From: Pseudomonadales bacterium
Lineage (GTDB): Bacteria; Pseudomonadota; Gammaproteobacteria; Pseudomonadales; Ketobacteraceae
DNA: 64,000 bases
Reading direction: 5' to 3'
Assembly: GCA_002701845.1 (NCBI GenBank)
Contig: NZXG01000048.1
Span: 62,001 to 126,000, forward strand
Below, piece after piece: positions 42,607 to 51,817 of this stretch; the stretch's first letter is position 1; every line of letters starts with the position of its first letter. The notes beneath the pieces were generated by a model. The model had not been told where the DNA came from. It made no database searches and saw nothing but the letters and a program-made list of their open reading frames with translations. Both the position numbers and the translations under genes were made by a program.

Positions 42607-43767
42607 ATGAATTTTGATCTGAATGAGGATCAGCTGGCGTTTCAGCAGGCGGCGCAACAGTTTGCCGCCAGCGAGCTGGCCCCCAACGCCGCCCAGTGGG
42701 ATGCGGAAGCCACGTTTCCGGTGGATGTGATCCGGGCCGCCGGGGAAATGGGCTTTTGCGGGGTGTACGCACCGGAAGCCGCCGGCGGCATGGGCCTGTC
42801 CCGGCTGGATGCCCATCTGATCTTCGAACAACTGGCCTGGGGTTGTACCTCCACCGCGGCCTACATCACCATTCACAACATGGCCACCTGGATGGTCACG
42901 CAGTTCGGCAGCGCCGAGCTGGTACAGCGCTGGGGGCAGGATCTCTGCTCCGGCGCCAAGCTGGCTTCCTATTGCCTGACCGAGCCCGGGGCCGGTTCCG
43001 ATGCCGCCTCCCTCAAAACCCGGGCGGAGCGGCAGGGGGATCACTACCTGCTGAACGGCAGCAAGTGCTTTATCTCCGGTGCCGGTTCCACCGACGTGCT
43101 GGTGTTGATGGCGCGCACCGGTGACGCGGGGGCCGGGGGCATTTCCTGTTTCCTGGTGGAAGCCAATCTGGACGGGATTGAATACGGTCGTAAAGAGGAA
43201 AAAATGGGTTGGAACTCCCAGCCCACCCGTACCATCACCTTCGACAATGTGAAAGTGCCGGTGGAGTGTCTGGTGGGTAATGAGGGCGACGGTTTCAAGT
43301 TTGCCATGAAGGGCCTGGATGGCGGCCGTATTAATATCGCCACTTGCTCATTGGGTACGGCGCAGGCGGCCCTGGAAGCGGCGCAGCGATATCTGCAGGA
43401 ACGCCAGCAGTTCGGCCGCCCAATTGCGCAGTTTCAGGGCCTGCAGTTCAAGTTGGCGGATATGCTCACCGAGCTGGTGGCCGCGCGGCAGATGGTGCGG
43501 CTGGCGGCGGTAAAGCTGGATCAGCAGCACGTGGACGCCACGGTGTATTCCGCCATGGCCAAACGCTTTGCCACCGATGTGGGCTTTGCGGTCTGTAATG
43601 AGGCCCTGCAGATTCACGGTGGCTATGGCTATATCCGCGAGTATCCACTGGAACGGCACGTGCGGGATACCCGGGTGCATCAGATTCTGGAAGGCACCAA
43701 CGAAATCATGCGGGTGATTATCGCCCGTCGGGCATTGATGGAAGGGGCAATGGAGGTGATTCAGTGA
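42607..43767 (+). CDS. isobutyryl-CoA dehydrogenase (acyl-CoA dehydrogenase family)
   Basis: The 386-residue flavoenzyme has the acyl-CoA dehydrogenase signatures CLTEPGAGSDAASLKT (about 117-132) and QIHGGYGYIREYPLERHVRD (about 336-355). Glu362 in ILEGTNEIMR is the likely catalytic base. Position between mmsA and the hydrolase gene shows it oxidises isobutyryl-CoA to methacrylyl-CoA in valine degradation; other branched acyl-CoAs may also be used. It starts 6 bp after mmsA and overlaps the next gene by 4 bp. Confidence 0.9.
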   Translation: MNFDLNEDQLAFQQAAQQFAASELAPNAAQWDAEATFPVDVIRAAGEMGFCGVYAPEAAGGMGLSRLDAHLIFEQLAWGCTSTAAYITIHNMATWMVTQFGSAELVQRWGQDLCSGAKLASYCLTEPGAGSDAASLKTRAERQGDHYLLNGSKCFISGAGSTDVLVLMARTGDAGAGGISCFLVEANLDGIEYGRKEEKMGWNSQPTRTITFDNVKVPVECLVGNEGDGFKFAMKGLDGGRINIATCSLGTAQAALEAAQRYLQERQQFGRPIAQFQGLQFKLADMLTELVAARQMVRLAAVKLDQQHVDATVYSAMAKRFATDVGFAVCNEALQIHGGYGYIREYPLERHVRDTRVHQILEGTNEIMRVIIARRALMEGAMEVIQ

Positions 43768-44885
43768 CGGAGCCGGTAATTTACGAGACTCTGGCGGCGG
43801 GTAATGGCAAAGCCATTGGTGTGGCCACTCTGAACGCGGAAAAAAAACTCAACTCGTTAAACCTGGACATGGTGATGTCATTGCTGGAGCGACTGCCCCG
43901 CTGGGAGCAGGACGACAGCATCAGTTGCATCTGGTTGCAGGGGGCGGGGGAGCGGGCCTTCTGCGCCGGCGGTGATGTGCTCTGGCTGCGGGAGCAAATG
44001 CTGAAACCGCGGGATCAGGCGCTGCCCGGGCTGCAATCATTCTTCGAAAATGAATACCGCCTGGATTATCTGATTCACCGTTATCGCAAGCCCATCCTGT
44101 GTTGGGGCCAGGGCATCGTGATGGGGGGCGGTACCGGCCTGATGTCCGGGGCCTCCCATCGGATCGTTACCGAAGCCTCGCGCATTGCCATGCCGGAAAT
44201 CAGCATCGGTCTGTATCCGGATGTGGGCGGTACCTGGTTTCTCAACCATGCCCCCGGCCGTACCGGCCTGTTCCTGGGCCTGACCGGCGCCAACTTCAAT
44301 GCCGCCGATGCGTTGTTCGTGGGCATGGCGGACCGCTTTGTGGCCAGCGAGCACAAGCAGGCCCTGCAGGACAGCCTGTGCCAGCAGGAGTGGAGCGACT
44401 CCCTGGCGCAAAACCATAGCCTGGTGAACAACCTGTTGCGTCGCTTCGAGGAGAAAGGACAGCTGCCGGCCAGCAAAGTGCGGGAGCATTATGATCTGAT
44501 CCAGGATCTGACCGATGGCGATACCGCGCCCCAGGTGGTGGACAATATTCTCAGCCTGGACACCGATGATGCCTGGCTGCAGAAAGCGGCGGCCACTCTG
44601 AAAGTCGGTTGTCCCACCAGTGCCCATCTGGTGTTTCAGCAGCGGGTACGGGGCAGCAAGCTCTCTTTGCCCGAAGTGTTTCAAATGGAGCTGGTGATGG
44701 CCCTGCAATGCGGCCTGCATCCGGACTTTAAAGAAGGCGTGCGGGCGCTGCTGGTGGACAAGGACGGTGCCCCCAACTGGACCTATCCCTCGGTGGCGGA
44801 GGTGGAACCGGGCTGGGTGGAAGAGCACTTTGTGCCGCCCTGGCCGGATGGGGTGAACCCCCTGCAGGATCTGGGGAAACCCTGA
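43764..44885 (+). CDS. 3-hydroxyisobutyryl-CoA hydrolase
   Basis: The 373-residue crotonase-fold protein has the hydrolase-type active site: Glu145 and Asp153 in PEISIGLYPDVGG, spaced as the catalytic pair of human HIBCH. The oxyanion-hole segments FCAGGDV and GIVMGGG are also present. It releases free 3-hydroxyisobutyrate from its CoA ester in valine catabolism. A GTG start overlaps the preceding stop (GTGA), so translation is coupled. A separate enoyl-CoA hydratase for the methacrylyl-CoA step is not encoded in this operon. Confidence 0.9.
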   Translation: MTEPVIYETLAAGNGKAIGVATLNAEKKLNSLNLDMVMSLLERLPRWEQDDSISCIWLQGAGERAFCAGGDVLWLREQMLKPRDQALPGLQSFFENEYRLDYLIHRYRKPILCWGQGIVMGGGTGLMSGASHRIVTEASRIAMPEISIGLYPDVGGTWFLNHAPGRTGLFLGLTGANFNAADALFVGMADRFVASEHKQALQDSLCQQEWSDSLAQNHSLVNNLLRRFEEKGQLPASKVREHYDLIQDLTDGDTAPQVVDNILSLDTDDAWLQKAAATLKVGCPTSAHLVFQQRVRGSKLSLPEVFQMELVMALQCGLHPDFKEGVRALLVDKDGAPNWTYPSVAEVEPGWVEEHFVPPWPDGVNPLQDLGKP

Positions 44886-44988
44886 ACAAGCCTGAGTGGC
44901 TCCCGCGGGGCCGCAAGCTGAATACAGTCTCCGGTGTCGGCAGAGCGACAACGGCAATCGGCACTGACATAATCATAAGGAGAACATC

Positions 44989-45879
44989 ATGGCGAAGGTT
45001 GGATTTATCGGTGTGGGTAACATGGGCGCGCCCATGGCCATTAATCTGGTGAAGGCGGGGCATGACGTGGTGGCCTACGACCTGATGCCGGAGCTGTTGA
45101 AACCCGTGGTGGAGGCCGGTGCCACGGCGGCGGCAAGCCCGAAGCAGGCTGCTGAGGGGGCTGAGTTTCTGGTGTCCATGCTGCCTTCGGGCCCCATTGT
45201 GGAATCTTTATATATTCACGATGAGAAGCTGCTGGATGCCTTGAGTACGGAGACGCTGGTAATCGATTGTTCCACCATTGCGCCGGAAAACGCAAAAAAT
45301 CTGGCCACCGCGGCTGGCGAGCGGGGCATCAGCGTGGTGGACGCGCCGGTGTCCGGCGGCGTGGGTGGTGCCGTGGCGGGTACCCTGACCTTCATTGTGG
45401 GGGGGGAGCAGGCGGCCTTTGAACGGGCCCGTCCGCTGCTGGAAAACATGGGTAAAAACGTATTCCACGCCGGTGCTTCCGGCGCTGGCCAGATGGCCAA
45501 GATCTGCAATAACATGCTGTTGGCGGTGCATATGATCGGCACCGCGGAGGCGTTGCAATTGGGTGTGGACAATGGTCTGGATCCGAAAGTGCTCTCGGAA
45601 ATCATGCTGCAGAGTTCAGGCCGCAACTGGTCCCTGGAGGTTTATAATCCGTATCCGGGGGTTCAGGACGGGGTCCCCGCCAGCAAGGATTACAGCGGCG
45701 GGTTCCAGGTGGCGCTGATGAACAAGGATCTGGGGCTGGCGCTGGCGGCGGCGGGCAACAGTCAATCCACCGCCCCCATGGGTCACCTGGCCCGCAGCCT
45801 GTTTTTGCAGCATCAGCGCAACGGCTGGGCCAAAAAAGATTTCTCCAGTATTCAACAGTGGTTTAACAAAGAATCCTGA
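44989..45879 (+). CDS. mmsB: 3-hydroxyisobutyrate dehydrogenase
   Basis: The 296-residue enzyme belongs to the beta-hydroxyacid dehydrogenase family. NAD-binding GFIGVGNMGAPMA is at the N-terminus, the substrate loop DAPVSGGVGGA at about 117-127, and the catalytic Lys in GQMAKICNNM at about 170. It oxidises 3-hydroxyisobutyrate to methylmalonate semialdehyde, the substrate of MmsA, closing the pathway. AAGGAG lies seven bases before the ATG. The 103-bp gap from the hydrolase gene is the longest in the operon. Confidence 0.95.
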   Translation: MAKVGFIGVGNMGAPMAINLVKAGHDVVAYDLMPELLKPVVEAGATAAASPKQAAEGAEFLVSMLPSGPIVESLYIHDEKLLDALSTETLVIDCSTIAPENAKNLATAAGERGISVVDAPVSGGVGGAVAGTLTFIVGGEQAAFERARPLLENMGKNVFHAGASGAGQMAKICNNMLLAVHMIGTAEALQLGVDNGLDPKVLSEIMLQSSGRNWSLEVYNPYPGVQDGVPASKDYSGGFQVALMNKDLGLALAAAGNSQSTAPMGHLARSLFLQHQRNGWAKKDFSSIQQWFNKES

Positions 45880-45902
45880 CAGCCGGCAGCCGCCCGGCCC
45901 GC

Positions 45903-46754
45903 TCAGCTGTTCTGCAGCATGGCCATGGCGGCTTCCATTTCCGCGTTCAGGTCCTCGTCCTCATTGTCCCCAATGTTGGGGTCCAGCCCCACCCGTTGAA
46001 ACGCGGTGACGTCGTGCCAGTTTAGCTTGGTGATGTAGGGGTGATCGGGCTTGTTCATATAGGTCTGCAGGTTCGCCACCATCACAATGTCCACGTAGTC
46101 CGGTTGCTCCTGCTGGGTGTCGCGGTTGAACTTGCGGTAGTAACCCGGCACTTCCACCAGTTCGGTTGGGAATTCCCAGGATTTCAGAATTTTCACTCCC
46201 ACCTTGGGGTGGATGGAGTGGATCACTTTCTGCAGGGTGATCGGGTCATTGAGCCGATCCGACTCCTCTGCGTAGGTCAGAATCGGCAATACACCGATTT
46301 CGTGGACCAGCCCCGCCAGGGTGGCCTGATCCGGCTTCAGCCGGGTGTAGTGCTTGCAGATCACATTGGCGATACCCGCCACCTCGGTGCTGTGATGCCA
46401 GGAGCGGCGCATGGTTTTATCGATCAGGTCGGAGGTGGCCTGGAACATCTGCTCCATAGCCAGCCCGGTCACCAGATTGGAAATGCAGGTGATACCCAGC
46501 CGCGCAATGGCCATCTGCACATCCTCGATTTCCTTGGCACCGCGCATAATCGGGCTGTTGGCCACCTTGATAATGCGGGCGGTCATGGCGGCATCATTAT
46601 TGATGACCTTGGCCAGATCGGCGGCAGAGGCGTTGGGGTCCTCGGCGGTCTCCCGGGCCCGCAGAGCCACCTCCGGCAGAGTGGGTAACACCAGTTTGTC
46701 GTTATCAATCAGCTCGTTGATTTCCTGCAGAGTGACTTCTTCCACGCTCGCCAT
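45903..46754 (-). CDS. HDOD-domain signalling protein
   Basis: The 283-residue soluble protein has an HDOD domain (about 15-215; LPTLPEVALRARETAEDPNAS, VANSPIMRG and LVHEIGVLPIL are typical). HDOD proteins resemble HD-type hydrolases but usually lack full metal ligands and act as signalling scaffolds. The acidic C-terminus (GDNEDEDLNAEMEAAM) is unusual. The start is the ATG at 46754 with GGAG upstream, not the longer frame to 46781. It is transcribed towards mmsB and follows ygfZ on the same strand (45-bp gap). Confidence 0.85.
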   Translation of the reverse strand: MASVEEVTLQEINELIDNDKLVLPTLPEVALRARETAEDPNASAADLAKVINNDAAMTARIIKVANSPIMRGAKEIEDVQMAIARLGITCISNLVTGLAMEQMFQATSDLIDKTMRRSWHHSTEVAGIANVICKHYTRLKPDQATLAGLVHEIGVLPILTYAEESDRLNDPITLQKVIHSIHPKVGVKILKSWEFPTELVEVPGYYRKFNRDTQQEQPDYVDIVMVANLQTYMNKPDHPYITKLNWHDVTAFQRVGLDPNIGDNEDEDLNAEMEAAMAMLQNS

Positions 46755-46799
46755 CAGCAGCTCCACTTCCCGTGCAAACAAAGAATTTAATTGGCTTCT

Positions 46800-47774
46800 T
46801 TAAGTTATAGCATAGGGCAGGGGAAGCACCCGGATTTTAGCCTCATCGTTGCTGTTTAGACGCAGATCGCCGTTCTCGGCGTCTTCGATTTTTAACGTGC
46901 TAAGCACATTGAATGTGGTCTCGCTCACTCTGGCCACCTCCAGCACCGTGCCCTGGCCGCCGGCACCCGTGATTTTGGCGCCAATGGCCAACGGCCCGCC
47001 GCCCCGGACCTCCAAGGCGAAGGTGCGTACTTTGGTCTGGCCGCGATAATGAATCCGGGCCACGATTTCCTGGCCCTTGTAACAGCCTTTTTTGAAATTC
47101 ACCCCCTCGATCAGGTCATAGTTCAACTCCTGGGGAATCCACTGTTCGGTCTGGGCCTGATAGATCTGGGCAATGCCCAGCCGGATTCGGTTCAGGCGCC
47201 AGGCATTGTCCCCCACCACCGGAATCCGCCGGGTGGAGAGCAGCTCCAGGGCCAGTCGGGCGGACCCCTCCGGGATCAGTGCCAGCCACCCCAGGTGGGG
47301 GATATGAAAACACTCAGCCCCGACGATGTCACCAACCCGGTCGGCGCTGGTGGTCAGGTCGTCGCCAGCGGTGAAACCCAGTACCAGCAGCTCCTGGGCG
47401 GCGCTGATGTCCACTTTGGAAAACATGGCGAATTTGCCCAGGGCATCGATGGTGGGCTGCTGCTGATCCCGTGGCAACAGCAGCAGCAGGTCGTCCCCCT
47501 GGCGGCCGCAGATAAAGGTGGCCTGGGCCCGCCCCTTGAGATTGCAATGGGCTCCCAACAGCCCCTGGCCCGGTGCCAGCTGGTTGATATCACAGGTCAC
47601 CTGACCCTGCAGAAAATCCGCCGCGTCCGGCCCGGATAGCCGGATCACCGCCAGGTGGTCCACCAGGGCGGCACAGGGTGTTCCCGCCTGCAACAGGGCG
47701 GCTTCCGAATCCAGGGGCTTGATATGAATACCCCAGGTGGCATCCCGGCTGGCGGTAATCTGATCTGTCCACAT
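46800..47774 (-). CDS. ygfZ: tRNA-modifying protein YgfZ (folate-binding)
   Basis: The 324-residue GcvT-like protein carries the family signature KGCYKGQEIVARIHYRG (about 229-245) with the conserved Cys. YgfZ binds tetrahydrofolate and supports iron-sulphur enzymes such as MiaB. It is divergent from sdhE, a standard gammaproteobacterial arrangement. The ATG at 47774 has AAGGA upstream. Confidence 0.94.
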   Translation of the reverse strand: MWTDQITASRDATWGIHIKPLDSEAALLQAGTPCAALVDHLAVIRLSGPDAADFLQGQVTCDINQLAPGQGLLGAHCNLKGRAQATFICGRQGDDLLLLLPRDQQQPTIDALGKFAMFSKVDISAAQELLVLGFTAGDDLTTSADRVGDIVGAECFHIPHLGWLALIPEGSARLALELLSTRRIPVVGDNAWRLNRIRLGIAQIYQAQTEQWIPQELNYDLIEGVNFKKGCYKGQEIVARIHYRGQTKVRTFALEVRGGGPLAIGAKITGAGGQGTVLEVARVSETTFNVLSTLKIEDAENGDLRLNSNDEAKIRVLPLPYAIT

Positions 47775-47936
47775 GAGTCCTTGCTCCGTACTGCGTTGAG
47801 TTCCGTGACTGATCCCTCATCATAAGGCCCGTGGCGGCAAAAGTCAGTGCCGGTGCTGGGGGATCAGTGGTGGATTCTTTATAATGCCGGCACCGAGTAT
47901 CCACCCACCACCATCCGTTACAGGGAGCCCGCAATT

Positions 47937-48203
47937 ATGACCCATCCGTCCGCCAGTGAGCAGGAACACTACCGGCGATTGCAATGGCATTGCCGGCGTG
48001 GAATCAAGGAAGTGGAGGTGCTGCTGTTGCCGTTTTTTGAGCGCCATTACCGGCAGCTGGGCGCCGCCGATCAACGCCTGTTCGAGAAGCTGTTGGAGCA
48101 ACACGATGTGGAGATGTTCGAGTGGTTTACCCACCGCGCCACCCCGGAGGACCCGGAGCTGGCGCGAATAGTGGGGATGGTGCTGGGCCGTGTGGAGCCC
48201 TGA
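47937..48203 (+). CDS. sdhE: FAD assembly factor SdhE
   Basis: The 88-residue protein has the RGxxE motif (RRGIKE, about residues 20-25) required for covalent flavinylation of succinate dehydrogenase SdhA and fumarate reductase. The small five-helix fold and length are typical. The ATG at 47937 follows AGGGAG. It overlaps the YgfX-like gene by 14 bp, and ygfZ lies upstream in the opposite direction. Confidence 0.93.
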   Translation: MTHPSASEQEHYRRLQWHCRRGIKEVEVLLLPFFERHYRQLGAADQRLFEKLLEQHDVEMFEWFTHRATPEDPELARIVGMVLGRVEP

Positions 48204-48675
48204 TCTGTCACTGCGGGCGGATCCCGGCTACGGGTTGTTGCTGGTAGCGCTGCATCTGGTGGCCGGTGTGGCCCTGTGGCAGCTGGCGCCCTGGGGCCTG
48301 GCTCTGCTGCCCCTGTTGCTGTTGGGCATGGGGGTGACGGTGGCAAAACACAGTCTGCGGGTGCTGGCCCGGTCTCCGGTGCGGGTCCGCCTGGGGGTGG
48401 ATGGCTGGTATCTGCAGGCCCGCAACGGGGCCGCCACCGGCCCCCTGCGGCTGCACAGCGACACCCGGCTGGGGGTGGGTTTTATTCGGCTCAGTTTTAC
48501 CGCCGGCGGCTGGCGCCGGCGCCACCTGTTGCTGACCCGAACCATGTTAGGACGGGAGGACTTTCGCCGCTTGCAGGTGTTTCTGCGCTGGTGTCCTGAG
48601 CTGCAGCAGGCCCTCGGCAGTGCCGGTCAGCCGGCATCCGCCGGCTCCTGCTCTGACCAGGCATCGGCCCCGTAG
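48190..48675 (+). CDS. ygfX: YgfX-like inner-membrane protein
   Basis: The 161-residue protein has two close membrane helices (about 14-50) and a cytoplasmic domain rich in Arg and Trp ([11 protein letters not shown]). Location directly after sdhE with overlapping frames identifies it with E. coli YgfX (CptA), proposed as a toxin-like partner of SdhE (YgfY) acting on cytoskeletal proteins, though that role is debated. It starts at GTG 48190. Its 3' end overlaps the 3' end of nadB by 49 bp. The match rests mainly on context and topology. Confidence 0.75.
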   Translation: MWSPDLSLRADPGYGLLLVALHLVAGVALWQLAPWGLALLPLLLLGMGVTVAKHSLRVLARSPVRVRLGVDGWYLQARNGAATGPLRLHSDTRLGVGFIRLSFTAGGWRRRHLLLTRTMLGREDFRRLQVFLRWCPELQQALGSAGQPASAGSCSDQASAP

Positions 48676-50267
48676 TTACCCGGCACCAGAATGGTATCAC
48701 TGGGGTCCGGCAGAGTATCCGGATAATCCAGGGTGTGGTGCAGGCCCCGGCTTTCCCGCCGTGCCAGGGCGCAGCGGATAATCAGTTCCGCCACCTGCAC
48801 CAGATTGCGCAGTTCGATAAGGTCGTTACTGACCCGGAAATTACTGTAGTACTCCAGAATTTCCTGCTTCAGCAGGTTAACCCGGTGAGTGGCGCGCTGC
48901 AGCCGTTTGTTGGAACGCACAATGCCCACGTAGTCCCACATAAACCGGCGCAGTTCATCCCAGTTATGGGAGATCACCACCGCCTCGTCGGAATCGGTCA
49001 CCTGACTTTCATCCCAGGGCGGAATATCCGGCAATGGCGGGGCCGTGGGCAACAGGCCGTGGATGTCCCGGCTGGCGGCGATGGCAAATACCACGCATTC
49101 CAGCAGCGAGTTGCTGGCCATGCGGTTGGCCCCGTGCAGGCCGGTGAAGGCGGTTTCGCCAATGGCGTAGAGCCCCCCCAGGTCCGTACGACCGTTGAGG
49201 TCGGTCAGGACTCCGCCGCAGGTGTAGTGAGCCGCCGGCACCACCGGAATGGGCTGGCGGGTGATATCGATACCCAGGGCCAGACAGCGCTCATATACCG
49301 TGGGGAAGTGCTCGCGGATAAAGTCCGCGGGTTTGTGACTGATATCCAGGTAAAGACAGTCCACCCCCAAGCGCTTCATTTCATGGTCGATGGCGCGGGC
49401 CACAATATCCCGTGGCGCCAGTTCCCCCAGGGGATGAAAGCGATGCATGAAGCGCTCGCCGGCGGGCAGTTTGAGCTGGCCGCCTTCGCCGCGAATGGCC
49501 TCGGTGATCAGAAATGAACGGGCTTCCGGATGATACAGACAGGTGGGATGGAACTGATTGAATTCCAGATTGCCCACCCGGCAGCCCGCCCGCCAGGCCA
49601 TCGCAATCCCGTCGCCGGTGGCCACGTCCGGATTGGAGGTGTAGAGATACGCCTTGCTGGCGCCGCCGGTGGCCAGCAGCACAAACCGGGCTTCATGCAC
49701 CTCCACCTCGTTACTTTCGTTATTCAGCACATAGGCGCCGAATACCCGTTTCCCCCGCAGTCCCAGTTTCTGACTGGTGATCAGGTCAATGGCCACCCGG
49801 GACTCGAACAGGCTGACGCTGGCCTGCTGCCGCACCTTGTCGATGAGAGTGCTGGAAATCGCCAGACCGGTGGCGTCCGCGGCATGAATCACCCGGCGGT
49901 GACTGTGGCCGCCCTCCCGGGTCAGGTGATACTCCCCCCGGGCCGGGTCCTGGGAATCGCGGGTGAACCCCACGCCCTGCTGAATCAGCCAACGGATGGC
50001 GTCAGGGCCGTTTTCCACGGTAAATCGCACCGCCTGTTCCCGGCACAGCCCGCCGCCAGCCACCAGCGTGTCCTGGATGTGGGCCGCCACCGAGTCTCCT
50101 TCGTCCAGTACCGCCGCCACGCCGCCCTGGGCGTAATAGGTATTGGCGGCGGTGAGGGAGCCTTTGCTGAGTACTCCCACTTTACAGAAGGGGGCCAGGT
50201 GCAGGGCGGCGGTGAGGCCGGCGGCGCCGCTGCCGATGATAAGAATGTCGTGCTTGAATCTGGTCAT
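48627..50267 (-). CDS. nadB: L-aspartate oxidase
   Basis: The 546-residue flavoenzyme (E. coli NadB 540) oxidises aspartate to iminoaspartate, the first step of NAD biosynthesis, with oxygen or fumarate as acceptor. The FAD-binding [14 protein letters not shown] is at the N-terminus; [26 protein letters not shown] (about 238-263) and the active-site HAADATG and [12 protein letters not shown] segments are typical. The ATG at 50267 is chosen from homology at the N-terminus; the ribosome-binding site is poor. It is divergent from rpoE, the normal neighbour. Confidence 0.95.
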   Translation of the reverse strand: MTRFKHDILIIGSGAAGLTAALHLAPFCKVGVLSKGSLTAANTYYAQGGVAAVLDEGDSVAAHIQDTLVAGGGLCREQAVRFTVENGPDAIRWLIQQGVGFTRDSQDPARGEYHLTREGGHSHRRVIHAADATGLAISSTLIDKVRQQASVSLFESRVAIDLITSQKLGLRGKRVFGAYVLNNESNEVEVHEARFVLLATGGASKAYLYTSNPDVATGDGIAMAWRAGCRVGNLEFNQFHPTCLYHPEARSFLITEAIRGEGGQLKLPAGERFMHRFHPLGELAPRDIVARAIDHEMKRLGVDCLYLDISHKPADFIREHFPTVYERCLALGIDITRQPIPVVPAAHYTCGGVLTDLNGRTDLGGLYAIGETAFTGLHGANRMASNSLLECVVFAIAASRDIHGLLPTAPPLPDIPPWDESQVTDSDEAVVISHNWDELRRFMWDYVGIVRSNKRLQRATHRVNLLKQEILEYYSNFRVSNDLIELRNLVQVAELIIRCALARRESRGLHHTLDYPDTLPDPSDTILVPGNYGADAWSEQEPADAG

Positions 50268-50455
50268 AGGGGTGACGCGGGCGCCGGCGGCGGCCCGCAA
50301 CTGTCTCCATGGGTGTATTGCCTGGCCAATCGCCAAAGCCTGCTATTATAACGATTTCCGGCGGTTGGCGTGAACGCCCACTGGCGCCGGGGCCGATTGT
50401 CTGGATAATGCAGCCTGTCCATGATCGAAATCAACGCTTGGCACTACCTGTCGAA

Positions 50456-50483
50456 GGAACTTCGGGCCGCCGGGCTTGTCTTT
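50456..50483 (+). promoter_or_regulatory. sigma-E autoregulatory promoter of rpoE
   Basis: GGAACTT, 16 bases, TCTTT fits the RpoE consensus at the -35 fully and at the -10 partly. It lies 52 bp before the rpoE ATG; rpoE is autoregulated in many gammaproteobacteria. The same GGAACTT box occurs before dsbC in this window. Confidence 0.65.
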
Positions 50484-50535
50484 GCTTATATGCTCCCGCA
50501 GCCTGAAGTGGGGAGCCTGAATGGGGAGTTTGTAG

Positions 50536-51111
50536 ATGGCTGAGCGTCATCCCGATCAGCTGTTGGTGGAACGTGTACAAAAAGGTGATAAACGGGCCTT
50601 TGACTTACTGGTAAAGAAATATCAACACAAGGTGCTGGCGGTGATCAGCCGCTTCGTGCGCGATCCGGACGAAGCGATGGACGTGGCTCAGGACGCTTTT
50701 GTAAAGGCGTATCGGGCATTGGACCGGTTCCGTGGCGACAGTGCGTTTTATACCTGGATTTATCGCATCGCCGTGAACACGGCCAAGAATCATCTGGTGT
50801 CCAAGGGCCGCCGGCCGCCGGACACCGACGTGGAAGTGAGTGACGCGGAGTACTACAGCGGTGGCGATGCCTTGCATGAGTCCGCCGATCCGGAAAAGCA
50901 GATGATGCGGGATCAGTTGGAGGCGGTGGTGTTCGAGGCATTACGGGAGTTACCGGATGATCTGCGAACCGCGGTAACGTTACGTGAATTTGATGGTCTG
51001 AGTTATGAGGAAATCGCCGAGGTGATGGACTGCCCGGTAGGTACCGTGCGGTCCCGGATCTTCCGGGGTCGTGAGGCGATTGATAAACGGATTCAGGCGA
51101 TGCGGGCTTAG
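50536..51111 (+). CDS. rpoE: RNA polymerase sigma-E factor (RpoE/AlgU)
   Basis: The 191-residue ECF sigma factor has region 2 (about 25-95; FDLLVKKYQHKV and DVAQDAFVKAYRALDRFRGDSAFYTWIYRIAVN) and region 4 (about 135-185; LPDDLRTAVTLREFDGLSYEEIAEVMDCPVGTVRSRIFRGR). It directs the envelope-stress regulon and is held by the RseA-type anti-sigma encoded 51 bp downstream. The ATG is preceded by GGGGAG. A sigma-E-type promoter upstream suggests autoregulation. Confidence 0.97.
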   Translation: MAERHPDQLLVERVQKGDKRAFDLLVKKYQHKVLAVISRFVRDPDEAMDVAQDAFVKAYRALDRFRGDSAFYTWIYRIAVNTAKNHLVSKGRRPPDTDVEVSDAEYYSGGDALHESADPEKQMMRDQLEAVVFEALRELPDDLRTAVTLREFDGLSYEEIAEVMDCPVGTVRSRIFRGREAIDKRIQAMRA

Positions 51112-51162
51112 GCCGCCGTTCTGAAGATTAAAGCAGGTGACAAGCAGGTTAAAGGTGTGAGT

Positions 51163-51813
51163 ATGGGTAGCAATGACCTGGACAGAAGCGCAGAAGAGCT
51201 CTCCGCCCTGATGGATGGCGAGACCAGCGAGCTGGGGCTGCGGCGGGTCCTCAATAATATCGAGCAGGACCAGGCTCTGTGCCGCAAGTGGACTCGTTTC
51301 CACGTGGCCAGCGCCGTGCTGCGCCGGCAAACCGGCGGTCAGGGGGCCCAGTGGCTGGACTGCGACATTTCGGCCCGGGTCGGGGCCGCCCTTGCCCGGG
51401 AGCCGGCACCGGTGGCGAAAGCCGGGAAATCCAGGGTGGTGGGGCTGCTCAATCGCCCGTTCGCCAACGTGGCGGTGGCGGCCTCAGTGTCGGCGGCGGT
51501 GATCCTGGGCTGGCAGAATTTCCAGTCCGGCTCCAGCGCCTTGCCAGCGGCGGGTACGCCCAGCGTTGCCATGGCGCCGGTGGTGGCGGGTAACAGCCCC
51601 CTGATGGCCGTATCCCAGGGGGGTGCTGAATCCAGCACCGTATTGCAGCCGGAAATGATCCGCTACAACCCGGCACTGAAAGATCGGCTCAATGATTACC
51701 TGCTCTCCCATTCCTCCAACGCGGCGCTCAACACGGCCACCGGCGTTACCCCCTATGCCCGGGTGGTGACAGTGAAGCCGGTGGCCTCCGGATCCGGCGC
51801 CGCCGGGCAGTGA
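51163..51813 (+). CDS. rseA: sigma-E negative regulator RseA/MucA
   Basis: The 216-residue anti-sigma factor has a cytoplasmic sigma-binding domain (about 5-90; ELSALMDGETSELGLRRVLNN), one membrane helix (about 105-125, VAVAASVSAAVILGW) and a periplasmic tail that ends RVVTVKPVASGSG. Stress-driven cleavage by DegS/AlgW and RseP releases sigma-E. The ATG at 51163 follows AAGG at a good distance; GTG 51157 is the alternative. It sits 4 bp before rseB. Confidence 0.92.
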   Translation: MGSNDLDRSAEELSALMDGETSELGLRRVLNNIEQDQALCRKWTRFHVASAVLRRQTGGQGAQWLDCDISARVGAALAREPAPVAKAGKSRVVGLLNRPFANVAVAASVSAAVILGWQNFQSGSSALPAAGTPSVAMAPVVAGNSPLMAVSQGGAESSTVLQPEMIRYNPALKDRLNDYLLSHSSNAALNTATGVTPYARVVTVKPVASGSGAAGQ

Positions 51814-51817
51814 GCGC

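Noticed and set aside
41782-43044. 420-codon minus-strand frame across mmsA and the acyl-CoA dehydrogenase gene
   Set aside because: It spans two well-supported genes and shows no recognisable domain or ribosome-binding site.
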